NCBI RefSeq assembly: GCF_028471945.1
Contig: NZ_CP110128.1
Location: 1,290,501 to 1,354,500, forward strand
DNA: 64,000 nucleotides
DNA from: Pseudomonas sp. WJP1
Lineage (GTDB): Bacteria; Pseudomonadota; Gammaproteobacteria; Pseudomonadales; Pseudomonadaceae
Direction: 5' to 3'
Under the pieces are notes generated by a model. The model searched no databases. It had not been told where the DNA came from and was given only the letters and a program-made list of their open reading frames with translations. Numbering within the stretch: position 1 is the stretch's first letter; each line of letters begins with the position of its first letter. Positions 43,840 to 52,224 of the stretch are shown piece by piece. The position numbers were made by a program, and so were the translations under genes.

Positions 43840-44451
43840 TTATTGCAACTCATAGCAGGCCAGGAACATATCCAGCGCCGACTCCACCACGGTGCCCTGC
43901 ATCTCGGCCGACAAACCCGGCAGCCCCATGGAAATCTGCGGCCAGAATGCAAAGGATTTGAGCATGCCATGGACCTGTTGCGCGGCAAATTCCGGGGCGA
44001 CCGCTTTCAGGCGTCCATCGGCCTGGGCGGCACGAATCCACAGGGTCAGGTTTTCCTCGCGTTCACCCATTCGGGTCACCATGCTTTGCGCGCGCTCGGG
44101 AGAATGGATGGTGGCGGCGATGGCCACCCGCGCCAGGTCGAGTAGATTTTCATCGCTCAACATCTGCAGCTTTGCCGTCAGCAGGTGACGCATCTGGTCA
44201 CGCAGGGGCAGGTCGGGGTGGTAAGGCGCTTCATCTTCAGCGGTTACTCGGACCCACAATTGATTGAGGATTTCGGCGAATAATTCTTCCTTGCTGGGGA
44301 AGTGGTTGTACACCGTGCGCTTGGACACACCGGCGGTGGCGGCAATCTTGTCCATGCTGGTGATGTCGAAACCATTGGCACGGAATTCGACAATGGCCGC
44401 CTGAATGATGGCTTCGCGTTTACGGTCGGTGAGGCGCTTTGGAACTGTCAT
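43840..44451 (-). CDS. TetR/AcrR-family repressor
   Basis: A 203-residue regulator. N-terminal helix-turn-helix KREAIIQAAIVEFRANGFDITSMDKIAATAGVSKRTVYNHFPSKEELFAEI (residues ~10-60); the C-terminal ligand/dimer domain ends with DMFLACYELQ. It is divergent from the MBL-fold hydrolase at 44668. Two copies of a 16-base palindrome lie between the two genes, so it most likely represses itself and the hydrolase. Ligand unknown. Confidence 0.92.
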   Translation of the reverse strand: MTVPKRLTDRKREAIIQAAIVEFRANGFDITSMDKIAATAGVSKRTVYNHFPSKEELFAEILNQLWVRVTAEDEAPYHPDLPLRDQMRHLLTAKLQMLSDENLLDLARVAIAATIHSPERAQSMVTRMGEREENLTLWIRAAQADGRLKAVAPEFAAQQVHGMLKSFAFWPQISMGLPGLSAEMQGTVVESALDMFLACYELQ

Positions 44452-44482
44452 AAATACGCTTTGGGCAGGAGGAAATGAAAAT

Positions 44483-44498
44483 TACACTCAGCAGTTTA
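44483..44498. promoter_or_regulatory. TetR operator copy 1 (imperfect)
   Basis: TACACTCAGCAGTTTA, an imperfect copy of the perfect palindrome 47 bases further on. It lies 32 bases before the TetR start. Confidence 0.6.
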
Positions 44499-44529
44499 CT
44501 TGTGAGTCGCTTTGTTGCAACCTTGAAAC

Positions 44530-44545
44530 TACACTGTGCAGTGTA
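44530..44545. promoter_or_regulatory. TetR operator copy 2 (perfect palindrome)
   Basis: TACACTGTGCAGTGTA: two 7-base arms around TG. Length and symmetry fit a TetR-family operator. It lies between divergent TetR and hydrolase genes. Confidence 0.75.
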
Positions 44546-44667
44546 ATGTTTTGTTAATCCTGCCCGGTAAAAAATAGAGTGTTCGGCTGATGCGTGCGTG
44601 CCTTGGCCATTTATCGTCCCAAAACGGAAAATCGTGAAGCGTGCGGTTTTTCTGGAGTCATTTCCCC

Positions 44668-45729
44668 ATGGCCAAATCAACTCCCTCGGCGAGCAGCGCC
44701 TCCAGGCATGAAGCTTCCCGACAGGTTCAAGGGCAGTTTCAAAACCATCGGCCGATACAGCGTTTGAGCCTTGGCAAAACCCTGCGCATCCTCTGGAACG
44801 CGATGTTTCACAAGCCACTCAATACCCGCCCGACGGCGCCTGTGCCGGTGCAACCGCTGACGCAAGCGGCGTTGATGGCAGCGCCCAACCACAGCGTCTA
44901 TCGGCTGGGTCATTCCACACTACTGCTCAAGCTGCGGGACAGATTCTGGATTACCGACCCGGTGTTCGCCGAGCGCGCCTCACCCGTGCAGTGGGCCGGT
45001 CCCAAGCGTTTTCACCAGCCACCGATCAGCCTCGAGCAATTGCCGCCAATTGAAGCGGTGATCCTGTCTCACGATCACTACGACCACCTGGACTATCACG
45101 CGGTGCTCAAGCTTGCCGACAAGGCCAAGTACTTTCTCACTCCATTGGGCGTGGGCGACACCCTGATCAAGTGGGGTATCGACGCCAGCAAAATCCGCCA
45201 GCTGGACTGGTGGCAGGGCACCGAGGTCGAGGGCATCGAGTTCGTCGCCACCCCCTCGCAGCATTTCTCCGGCCGCGGCCTGTTCGATGGCAACAGCACC
45301 CTCTGGGCCTCGTGGGTGATGATCGATGGCGACACGCGGATCTTCTTCAGTGGTGACAGCGGCTACTTCGATGGCTTCAAACGCATCGGTGAACAATACG
45401 GCCCTTTCGACCTGACCCTCATGGAAACCGGCGCTTACAACGTCGACTGGCCCCATGTGCACATGCAGCCTGAGCAAACCCTGCAAGCCCACCTCGACCT
45501 CAAGGGGCGCTGGCTGCTACCAATTCACAATGGCACCTTCGATTTGTCGACGCATGCCTGGTACGAACCCTTCGACCGCATCCTGGCCCTGGCCTGGGAG
45601 CGCAATGTCTCGATCACCACGCCTCGGATGGGCGAGGCATTCAATGTGATGGCGGCGCAGCGTGGCACCGCGTGGTGGTATGAAGTCGAAGAGCAGGTCT
45701 ACCAGGAGTGTCCAGGCCGTAGTTTTTAA
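44668..45729 (+). CDS. MBL-fold metallo-hydrolase, UlaG/NAPE-PLD-like
   Basis: A 353-residue metallo-beta-lactamase-fold protein. ATG 44668 is preceded by TCTGGAGTC. The metal motif is LSHDHYDHLDYHAV (~residues 131-144), followed by ATPSQHFSGRGLFDGN (~203-218), FFSGDSGYFDGF (~235-246), and HVHMQPEQ / LLPIHNGTFDLS. This set is that of the NAPE-hydrolysing-phospholipase-D-like and RomA-like hydrolases. The N-terminal ~80 residues (LSLGKTLRILWNAMFHKPLNTRPTAP) hold a hydrophobic stretch. It is probably under the divergent TetR repressor. Confidence 0.88.
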   Translation: MAKSTPSASSASRHEASRQVQGQFQNHRPIQRLSLGKTLRILWNAMFHKPLNTRPTAPVPVQPLTQAALMAAPNHSVYRLGHSTLLLKLRDRFWITDPVFAERASPVQWAGPKRFHQPPISLEQLPPIEAVILSHDHYDHLDYHAVLKLADKAKYFLTPLGVGDTLIKWGIDASKIRQLDWWQGTEVEGIEFVATPSQHFSGRGLFDGNSTLWASWVMIDGDTRIFFSGDSGYFDGFKRIGEQYGPFDLTLMETGAYNVDWPHVHMQPEQTLQAHLDLKGRWLLPIHNGTFDLSTHAWYEPFDRILALAWERNVSITTPRMGEAFNVMAAQRGTAWWYEVEEQVYQECPGRSF

Positions 45730-45772
45730 TCTGTGCAAGTCGGGTCGTAGCTCCAGTGCTGAAGTTGCGACC

Positions 45773-46090
45773 TCACTCCACCATCGCAAAATCAGCCCGC
45801 CCCACCGGATTCGGCGTTGCCCCTTGCACATTCATCCCTCTACCCGGCGCAAACCCCGGGAAGAACACCAGCCCCTCCGATTCAAGCCGATACGCCAGGG
45901 CCAGGCGCGTGACGTCCAGCACCTCCTGCCGCGCCTCGAAGCGCTCAATGGCCTGCACCGAAACCCCGGCTTCGCGGGACAACGTTTCCACGCTCCAGCC
46001 CAGCATCGCTCGGGCCTGGGCGCAGTGGGCCGGGGTGAACTGGAAGAGGGCGATACGTTCCAGGGTGATTTTCATCGCTTGAGAGGCCAT
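45773..46090 (-). CDS. Short helix-turn-helix protein (XRE/Cro type)
   Basis: A 105-residue protein; ATG 46090 has GGAGA 5-6 bases upstream, an earlier frame to 46123 has not. HTH: TPAHCAQARAMLGWSVETLSREAGVSVQAIERFEARQEVLDVTRLALAYRLESEGLVFFPGFAPGRGMNV (residues ~15-85). It is of the type with an extra C-terminal strand, as in many phage- or toxin-linked regulators, but no such neighbour is here; it lies 144 bases after the 46235 gene. Confidence 0.82.
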   Translation of the reverse strand: MASQAMKITLERIALFQFTPAHCAQARAMLGWSVETLSREAGVSVQAIERFEARQEVLDVTRLALAYRLESEGLVFFPGFAPGRGMNVQGATPNPVGRADFAMVE

Positions 46091-46234
46091 GGGGTTCTCC
46101 GGGCTCGAGAGTGTTGAATTCAAATGTACTGTGTTTTTGTACAGTTGTTTTCGATCCGGATCAAACGCATTTTTCGATTTTTGCGATTTCCGGCCCCTTG
46201 GCCAGACGGAAGGTCACTGCCTGCGTGCCGGGTA

Positions 46235-47206
46235 TTACTCGCCCTCCAACTGCGGCGCCTCCCGCACGATAAAATGATCCAGATTCTCAATGTTGGCGCT
46301 GAACACGCCGAACGTCTGCTCGGGGTTTTTCTTGCTGGGCACCTGCTGCAATGCAGGCTGGACGCCATAAAAGAAGCAATACAATGGTCGCCCGCCCTCG
46401 ATGGCGTGCTTGATCTCCTCCAGGAACGCCTTGCGTTTGCGGTAGTTGTCGATCAGCTTCTTGCTCAGGTAAACGTTGACCGGGTACGGCTTCTTTTCGA
46501 ACCAGGCCTTCTTCTCGAAATCGATGCGAAAGCTCTGGGTGTAATCCTTGATCTGCTTGATCTTGCCCCAGTAAATCAGCCCCTTGTTGTCCTGCAGGTA
46601 CTCGATCTTCTTGAAAAACCCGGCATAGGTTGCCGTGTGCTCGCCAATCTTCAAGGGCATGCGCTTGAGCAGCGCCTTGTCCTCGAAGTTCGACACGAAG
46701 CATTCCACCGGGTGAGCGAAGACACGGGTCTTGTCCGGCGTCGATTCGCGCTCGGGTAACTCGACCTGGGTGGCCGCCGGAGCCGCTGGTGGTGCATCCC
46801 TTTGCAGATCGGCAGCCCCGGCCAGGGGCGACGGCTTGCGCACATACTCACGCCGATTCAGCAGCAATTCCGAGGGGAAATGTTCCTCGCGACTGTCGTC
46901 CGTTTCCTCGCCGTCCGCCTCCACGGCCGAAGCCGGGGTCTTCAGGCTCACATAAGGGCAACTCGCGACATGCCGTGTACCCGGCAGATTCTTGAAGTGC
47001 GGCGTGCGCACGTAGTTGACGTTCTTGGCGTTGAACGTGCCCAACGCATTCGTGGAATCGAACGCCAAACGACAGGCATCGTTGGGGCACTGGAAATGTT
47101 CTTTCGCGGAATCGAACGCCATCGTCTCGTCGAAATTAAGATCCCGCACGTCATAGATCGACAGTTTTTCGTCGAGACCGAGGCAATAGGCGAGGTCGAA
47201 TTTCAT
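46235..47206 (-). CDS. Uncharacterised protein with N-terminal Cys/His (CoiA-like) motif
   Basis: A 323-residue product; ATG 47206 has GGTGA upstream (an extension to 47251 has no site). N-terminal domain: C-P-N-D-A-C at residues 40-45, a 20-residue gap, PHFKNLPGTRHVASCPY (~68-84). This C-x4-C ... H-F ... H-x3-C order resembles a zinc knuckle as in the CoiA nuclease family. The middle (~90-165) is Pro/Glu-rich and disordered. The C-terminal ~155 residues have KKIEYLQDNKGLIYWGKIKQIKDYTQSFRIDFE and YPVNVYLSKKLIDNYRKRK; I do not recognise them. Four bases after the CoA-transferase gene. Confidence 0.7.
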   Translation of the reverse strand: MKFDLAYCLGLDEKLSIYDVRDLNFDETMAFDSAKEHFQCPNDACRLAFDSTNALGTFNAKNVNYVRTPHFKNLPGTRHVASCPYVSLKTPASAVEADGEETDDSREEHFPSELLLNRREYVRKPSPLAGAADLQRDAPPAAPAATQVELPERESTPDKTRVFAHPVECFVSNFEDKALLKRMPLKIGEHTATYAGFFKKIEYLQDNKGLIYWGKIKQIKDYTQSFRIDFEKKAWFEKKPYPVNVYLSKKLIDNYRKRKAFLEEIKHAIEGGRPLYCFFYGVQPALQQVPSKKNPEQTFGVFSANIENLDHFIVREAPQLEGE

Positions 47207-47210
47207 GGTG

Positions 47211-48557
47211 TCACCATTGTGCGCGATGTGAACCCAATTCAGACGCTGCAAGCGTCCACTGCAGCGGCGTCCCGCTGATCTTCAACGGCACGTGCAGGCG
47301 ATGCGCCGGGCCCCATGGGGTCTGCTCGACCAGCATCCCCTGATCGTGTTCATCTTCGGCCCGCAACGGCTGGTCGCCACCGGGGCCGTTGTCGATCAAC
47401 AGCTTTGCCGTACGCGCCAACGACAACCGCGCCGAGCCGCCCTGTCCGTTGTTTAAGCGTGCTGCCAACAACCGGATCGCACTGGCCGCCATCAAATACC
47501 CGGTGGCGTGATCGAGCGCTTGCAGTGGCAAGGGCGTCGGTTTGTCCGCATGCGTGAGGTGCATACCCGCGTCCGCGATGCCACTGCTCATCTGCACCAG
47601 GCTGTCGAAGCCGCGGCGGTTCTGCCACGGGCCGCTCCAGCCGTAGGCATTAAGGCACACGTCGATCAGGCCAGGGATGCGTTGCTGGCGTTCGGCGGTA
47701 CCATAGCCCAGACGCTCCAGGGCATCGGCGCGGTAACCGTGGAGCACGATGTCGGCGTCCTTGAGCAGGCTTTCGAATACATGGCGATCGGTTTTGTCGT
47801 GCAGATCCAGACGTGCGCAACGCTTGCCCAGCGTCATCTCCGGCACTACGCCCGGTTCGTTCCAGGTGGGTGGGTCGATGCGCAGTACATCAGCGCCCAG
47901 GCCCGCGAGAAAGCGGCTGGCGACGGGGCCGGCGAGCACGCGGGTCAAATCCAGCACCTTTATTCCGGCCAGTGGTCGGGCCACCGAACCTTGCCAGGGT
48001 GTGCTGTGCCGGTTGTGGCCAGTGGTGAATTGAATCAGCGGTTCGGCGTTGACCGCGAGCCCTTGCGGATGGACCTGCCACTGTTCCCGACTGCGCATTT
48101 CGGCGGCACAACCACCGGCCTCGACCACGGCCTGCTCCAGATCGCGCTTGGCCCATTGCGCCACTTTTCTGGCCATCGCCTGGCGGTCGACGCAGGCGCC
48201 CAGCACCGATTCGGCGGCGGCACGATGATGGGGCGCATTGGTGTGCAGGCGGATCCAGCCATCCTTGGCGGCATAGTCACCGGCGACCGGGTCCCACAGC
48301 GGCGGGACGCTCCAGCCTAGCGGGCGGATCGAACTGGAAAACCAGAAGGAGGCCAGGCGCCGGTCGACTTCCAGGCCGGGCAAGCGTCCGGTCTGCTGGT
48401 GCAGCAATTCGCTGACAGCTTGCCCTGCGGCGGCGATGCTGGCGCACGCCAGGTCGGTGACGGCGAACACCGAGGGCAGGGCGCCGCTGGAGGTGAACGC
48501 GATTGGGCTGTGCGGCATGCCGAGTTCGGCTTGAATGGACGTGAGCAAATCAGTCAT
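47211..48557 (-). CDS. CoA-transferase family III (CaiB/BaiF type)
   Basis: A 448-residue CaiB/BaiF-type CoA transferase. ATG 48557 is preceded by GGAGGG; the frame is open 13 codons more. The core motif is VLDLTRVLAGPVASRFLAGLGADVLRIDPP (~residues 205-235), then TLGKRCARLDLHDKTDRHVFESLLKDADIVLHGYRADALERLGYG and VCLNAYGWSGPWQNRRGFDSLVQMSSGIA (~295-325). An N-terminal ~190-residue region precedes it, so the protein is longer than a minimal family member. Substrate unknown. Confidence 0.9.
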   Translation of the reverse strand: MTDLLTSIQAELGMPHSPIAFTSSGALPSVFAVTDLACASIAAAGQAVSELLHQQTGRLPGLEVDRRLASFWFSSSIRPLGWSVPPLWDPVAGDYAAKDGWIRLHTNAPHHRAAAESVLGACVDRQAMARKVAQWAKRDLEQAVVEAGGCAAEMRSREQWQVHPQGLAVNAEPLIQFTTGHNRHSTPWQGSVARPLAGIKVLDLTRVLAGPVASRFLAGLGADVLRIDPPTWNEPGVVPEMTLGKRCARLDLHDKTDRHVFESLLKDADIVLHGYRADALERLGYGTAERQQRIPGLIDVCLNAYGWSGPWQNRRGFDSLVQMSSGIADAGMHLTHADKPTPLPLQALDHATGYLMAASAIRLLAARLNNGQGGSARLSLARTAKLLIDNGPGGDQPLRAEDEHDQGMLVEQTPWGPAHRLHVPLKISGTPLQWTLAASELGSHRAQW

Positions 48558-48603
48558 CGAAGGGCCCTCCGGAGCGAGAGCCCGAGCATAAATCAAAAAC
48601 CGG

Positions 48604-50742
48604 TCACACCCGGAACTGATCCATCAGTTTCATCTGCTGGGTGGTCAGGGCATTGAGCTGGCTGCTGATCTGCGCCGATTCGGTGGCTTGTCCGGTGAGG
48701 GTTTCGGTGACGGTACGGATGGCCGAAACGTTGCGGTTGACCTCTTCGGCCACGGCGCTTTGCTGTTCGGCGGCGCTGGCGATCTGCAGGTTCATGTCGC
48801 TGATCACCGTAACCGCGTCGCTGATTTTGCCCAGGGCCTGGACCGCTTGCTGGATCTGCCCGGCGTTGCTGTGGGCCTGGGTCTGGCTCGAGTGCATGGT
48901 GGCGACCACGCCGCGGGTGCCGCTCTGGATGCGTTCGATCACCAGGCGAATTTCTTCCACCGAGTCCTGGGTACGTTTGGCCAGGTTGCGCACTTCGTCG
49001 GCGACCACCGCAAAACCGCGACCGCTTTCGCCAGCGCGGGCGGCCTCGATCGCCGCGTTGAGCGCCAGCAGGTTGGTCTGTTCGGCGATGCTGCGGATGA
49101 CTTCCAATACCGAACCGATCTGCTCGCTGTTGACCGCCAATGCCTCGACTTCAGTCACGGCCTTGCTGACTTCGTCGGCCAGTTGATTGATGTCGCGGGT
49201 GCTGCGCTCGATGATCTGCATGCCATCGCGGGCTGACTGATCGGCACCCTTGGCCGCGCTGGCGGCATTCGACGCGCTGTTGGCGACGTCGTGGGCGGTG
49301 GCGCTCATTTCATTGGACGCGGTGGCGACCTGGTCGATTTCGCGAAATTGCACCTGCATGCCTTCGCTGGTCTGGCGGGCGATTTCCGAAGACTGGTCGG
49401 CGGTGCCGCGCGCATCGGTAATGCTCTGCTTGATCTGCGCGATGGTCGGCTGCAGCTTGTCGAGGAAACGGTTGAACCAGCTGACCAGTTCGCCCAGTTC
49501 ATCCTTCTTGCCGTAGTGCAGGCGCTGGGTCAGGTCGCCGTCGCCACTGGCAATCGCCTTGAGCATTTGCGCCACGCTGTTGATCGGTCGAGTCACGCCC
49601 GAGGCGGTCAGCCACATCAACAGCAGGCCGATCAGGCCGGCAATGATCGCAACGCCTACTGCCTTGATCGTGCCGGCTTGCTGGGCATCGTCGAGCACCT
49701 CTTGCAGTTTTACCGAGTCGGCCAGCAGCACTTGCTTGGGCAAGTCGATCACCACCGCCCACGCCTTGGCGTCGACAATCGGACTGACCGGGTACACTGC
49801 CCGAATCAGCTCGCCCTGTTGAAGAATCTTCGGCGCACCGCTGGCGAGCAGTTGCAGGATGTCCTTGCCGTCCGCCCCCAGGGTGTCACCGATGCTCTTG
49901 CCGACCTTCGTCGGGTCGACGCTGTACGCCGCCATCACACCGGTGCCGGAAACGATCAGCATGTGGCCGGCGTTGTTGAACAACTCTCGCTGGGAGTCGA
50001 CCGCCGCCGCTTGCAGCGCGTCGAGGGCAATGTCGATACCGACCACGCCGATCGACTTGCCATCCACCAGCAGCGGCACGGAAATGGTGGTCATCAACAC
50101 TTCCTTGCTGCCAACGGTATCGGCATAAGGGTCGAGCAGGCAGATGCGCTTGCTGTCCCGAGGGCAGGTGTACCAGACGTTGTAGGGCGTGCCGCTGAGG
50201 TTCAGGGTGGTTTTGGTCATGTCCTCTTCGACCATGATCGTGTTCAGCGCTTCTCCACCGGCACGGCTCCAATAGGTCGCAAAGCGGCCGATTTCGTTGG
50301 ACTGGCGGGCGGCGTCACTGACGAACTCGCTGTCCTTGCCGTCCAGGCCGTTGGGTTCGAACGCCAGCCAGATGCCGAGCACTTTGCCGTTGCGTTCGAA
50401 GGCGGTTTTCAGGCTCTGGTTCAACTCTTCACGCAGGGCGCCTGGCTCAAGCGAACGCTTGGCGGCCATGTTGCGCAGGTCCTTGATCTGGTCCGCCAGG
50501 GCGGCCACCACCGTCAGGGTTTCACCGAATGTCTTCTGTACCCGCACCCCTTGCTCGGCGGCTTTGGCCTGGAGCAGGTTCTGCACACTGTCGGTAAGCA
50601 TTCTGCTGCTGGAAGCGCTGACCAGTTCATCGTTCCGGTTGGTCTGATAGAGGTTCATGCCCACTATCGATGCAACCACACCAAGCAGGCACAGGCCGGA
50701 CAGCAGGACGATTTTCAGGCGGATGGACAGTGAGTCGAACAT
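48604..50742 (-). CDS. Methyl-accepting chemotaxis protein with double Cache sensor
   Basis: A 712-residue transmembrane chemoreceptor. The start is placed at ATG 50742 ([25 protein letters not shown], first membrane segment ~10-32); an upstream extension is charged and has no site. The periplasmic dCache_1 domain (~60-355; [48 protein letters not shown]) is followed by the second membrane segment (~360-380), HAMP (~380-435) and the signalling hairpin [24 protein letters not shown]. The ligand cannot be read; related receptors sense amino acids or amines. Confidence 0.9.
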   Translation of the reverse strand: MFDSLSIRLKIVLLSGLCLLGVVASIVGMNLYQTNRNDELVSASSSRMLTDSVQNLLQAKAAEQGVRVQKTFGETLTVVAALADQIKDLRNMAAKRSLEPGALREELNQSLKTAFERNGKVLGIWLAFEPNGLDGKDSEFVSDAARQSNEIGRFATYWSRAGGEALNTIMVEEDMTKTTLNLSGTPYNVWYTCPRDSKRICLLDPYADTVGSKEVLMTTISVPLLVDGKSIGVVGIDIALDALQAAAVDSQRELFNNAGHMLIVSGTGVMAAYSVDPTKVGKSIGDTLGADGKDILQLLASGAPKILQQGELIRAVYPVSPIVDAKAWAVVIDLPKQVLLADSVKLQEVLDDAQQAGTIKAVGVAIIAGLIGLLLMWLTASGVTRPINSVAQMLKAIASGDGDLTQRLHYGKKDELGELVSWFNRFLDKLQPTIAQIKQSITDARGTADQSSEIARQTSEGMQVQFREIDQVATASNEMSATAHDVANSASNAASAAKGADQSARDGMQIIERSTRDINQLADEVSKAVTEVEALAVNSEQIGSVLEVIRSIAEQTNLLALNAAIEAARAGESGRGFAVVADEVRNLAKRTQDSVEEIRLVIERIQSGTRGVVATMHSSQTQAHSNAGQIQQAVQALGKISDAVTVISDMNLQIASAAEQQSAVAEEVNRNVSAIRTVTETLTGQATESAQISSQLNALTTQQMKLMDQFRV

Positions 50743-50943
50743 AGGGCGAGCTCGCGAATGGATGAGGGGTCGGCTGTGAGCCATTGCGGCTCGACACGCC
50801 AAATCCATTTAGCGCCATTCAATGCACATCGGCCTGGGGCACAGGTTGCATGAGGGGGCTGCCGACGAACGGTCATGGTTAAACGTTTGCGCGGGAAAAT
50901 GTGCCGAAAAGTGGGTTAAAAACGGGAAAAGTCGCGGCAAAAC

Positions 50944-51333
50944 CTAAGGTTGTGGCGCCAGTGATTCCGGTCGCGACCAGATCCATAGATTGCCCAGGCC
51001 CATGCCGACAATCGCCAGGTAGATCGGCCAGCCGTGGTCGAGCATCACCAGCATCAACGTGGCGCATAGCAGCATGCTGACGGTGGCGCTGACCTTGGCC
51101 CGGCGCGCGATGATCTTGCCGTTGCGCCAGTTATGGAGAATGGGGCCGAACAGCCGATGATTTTCCAGCCAGGCACTCAAGCGCGGCGAGCTTCGAGTGG
51201 CTGCCCAGGCGGCCAGCAGGATGAATTCGGTGGTCGGCAGGCCGGGTATGACGATGGCGACCAGGCCGATGGCGAGGCTGACATAGGCCAGCAGGCCGAA
51301 GAGGAGGCGGGCGAGTTTTGAAGAGGCAGGCAT
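50944..51333 (-). CDS. YbaN family (DUF454) small membrane protein
   Basis: A 129-residue inner-membrane protein: RLLFGLLAYVSLAIGLVAIVIPGLPTTEFILLAAWAATRSSPRLSAWLENHRLFGPILHNWRNGKIIARRAK, then two more hydrophobic segments. PGLPTTEF and the WL..H..FGP..W segment are the DUF454 signature. No function is established. Position next to the haem oxygenase gene, separated by a REP pair; in other Pseudomonas it is sometimes near haem or quinone genes, but this is not proof of a link. Confidence 0.9.
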   Translation of the reverse strand: MPASSKLARLLFGLLAYVSLAIGLVAIVIPGLPTTEFILLAAWAATRSSPRLSAWLENHRLFGPILHNWRNGKIIARRAKVSATVSMLLCATLMLVMLDHGWPIYLAIVGMGLGNLWIWSRPESLAPQP

Positions 51334-51390
51334 AAGCTCAAAGGACGCATGTGAGGCTTGATGAAGATCTTGCAGGCTGACTCGATCCCT

Positions 51391-51480
51391 TGTGGGAGTG
51401 AGCCTGCTCGCGATAGCAGTCTTACAGTCGACATCACTTTTGAATGTCAGTCCGTCATCGCGAGCAGGCTCGCTCCCACA
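51391..51480. repeat. REP pair
   Basis: Facing TGTGGGAGTGAGCCTGCTCGCG and CGCGAGCAGGCTCGCTCCCACA with a 46-base centre, between the haem oxygenase stop and the DUF454 start. Confidence 0.88.
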
Positions 51481-51499
51481 AGGGTTTGTGGAGTATCAA

Positions 51500-52108
51500 T
51501 CAGGCCGGTTCGGCAACTGTCGAATAAGCCTGTTCCAGCAACACCGTGAAGCGGTTGAAGGCGTCGATGGCGCCTTTGTCCAGCTCCGCTTCTTCCTGGG
51601 CATTCAGCTCCAGTTCATCGAGGGTCTTGACGAAGGTTTTCCAGCCTTGCGCACGGCCACCGGCCGGTTCGCCAAGGTGGCGGGCACCGAAGGTTTCGCT
51701 CAGGCCAAGGCCCACGGCACGCTTGATCAGGAACGCGGCACCCAGCTTCGAGCCTTCGGAGACGAAGAGCCAGCCCAGGGCCTGGGCCTTGGTCGGGTTT
51801 TGCAGTGCGCCTGCAACCGGCGCCGGCACCTCGGTGTCGAGGTCCGCCAGGTCAGCCTTGGCCGCATCGGCACGGCAACGGGCTGGCAGGTCCGGGACGA
51901 TGGCCGTCAGTTCGGCATCGTTGTACAGCGCCACCAGTTCCGACTGGAACAGGTATTGCGCCACCACGAAGCGCGCGAAATTGGCCTGGGTTTCAAAGGG
52001 GGCGTGGGCTTTGACCAGTGCATCGAGCTTGCTGTGCGGCTCGTTGGTGACCTGGTTCAAGCGTTGCGAACGCAGGGTGGAGCGTTGGGCGGTGTCCTGG
52101 GTGGTCAT
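51500..52108 (-). CDS. hemO: Biliverdin-producing haem oxygenase (HemO/PigA-like)
   Basis: A 202-residue cytoplasmic haem oxygenase that opens haem to biliverdin, CO and iron. ATG 52108 has AAGGA 7 bases upstream. The proximal haem ligand lies in LRSQRLNQVTNEPHSKLDALV (His ~25). LGWLFVSEGSKLGAAFLIKRA and FGARHLGEPAGGRAQGWKTF are the HemO/PigA type motifs; the latter is the distal helix with the conserved glycines. It follows the TonB receptor gene by 116 bases in the same direction and completes a haem-uptake and degradation unit. Confidence 0.93.
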   Translation of the reverse strand: MTTQDTAQRSTLRSQRLNQVTNEPHSKLDALVKAHAPFETQANFARFVVAQYLFQSELVALYNDAELTAIVPDLPARCRADAAKADLADLDTEVPAPVAGALQNPTKAQALGWLFVSEGSKLGAAFLIKRAVGLGLSETFGARHLGEPAGGRAQGWKTFVKTLDELELNAQEEAELDKGAIDAFNRFTVLLEQAYSTVAEPA

Positions 52109-52224
52109 GGCAGATCCTTGGGAAAGAAGAGGCGCTTGGTAACGAGACGAATGAGCAGGCGTATGACAGTAAAAAATCCTCACCGGGCGGCTGTTACCAG
52201 CGTCGCGCGGTGAGGTGCACGGGT

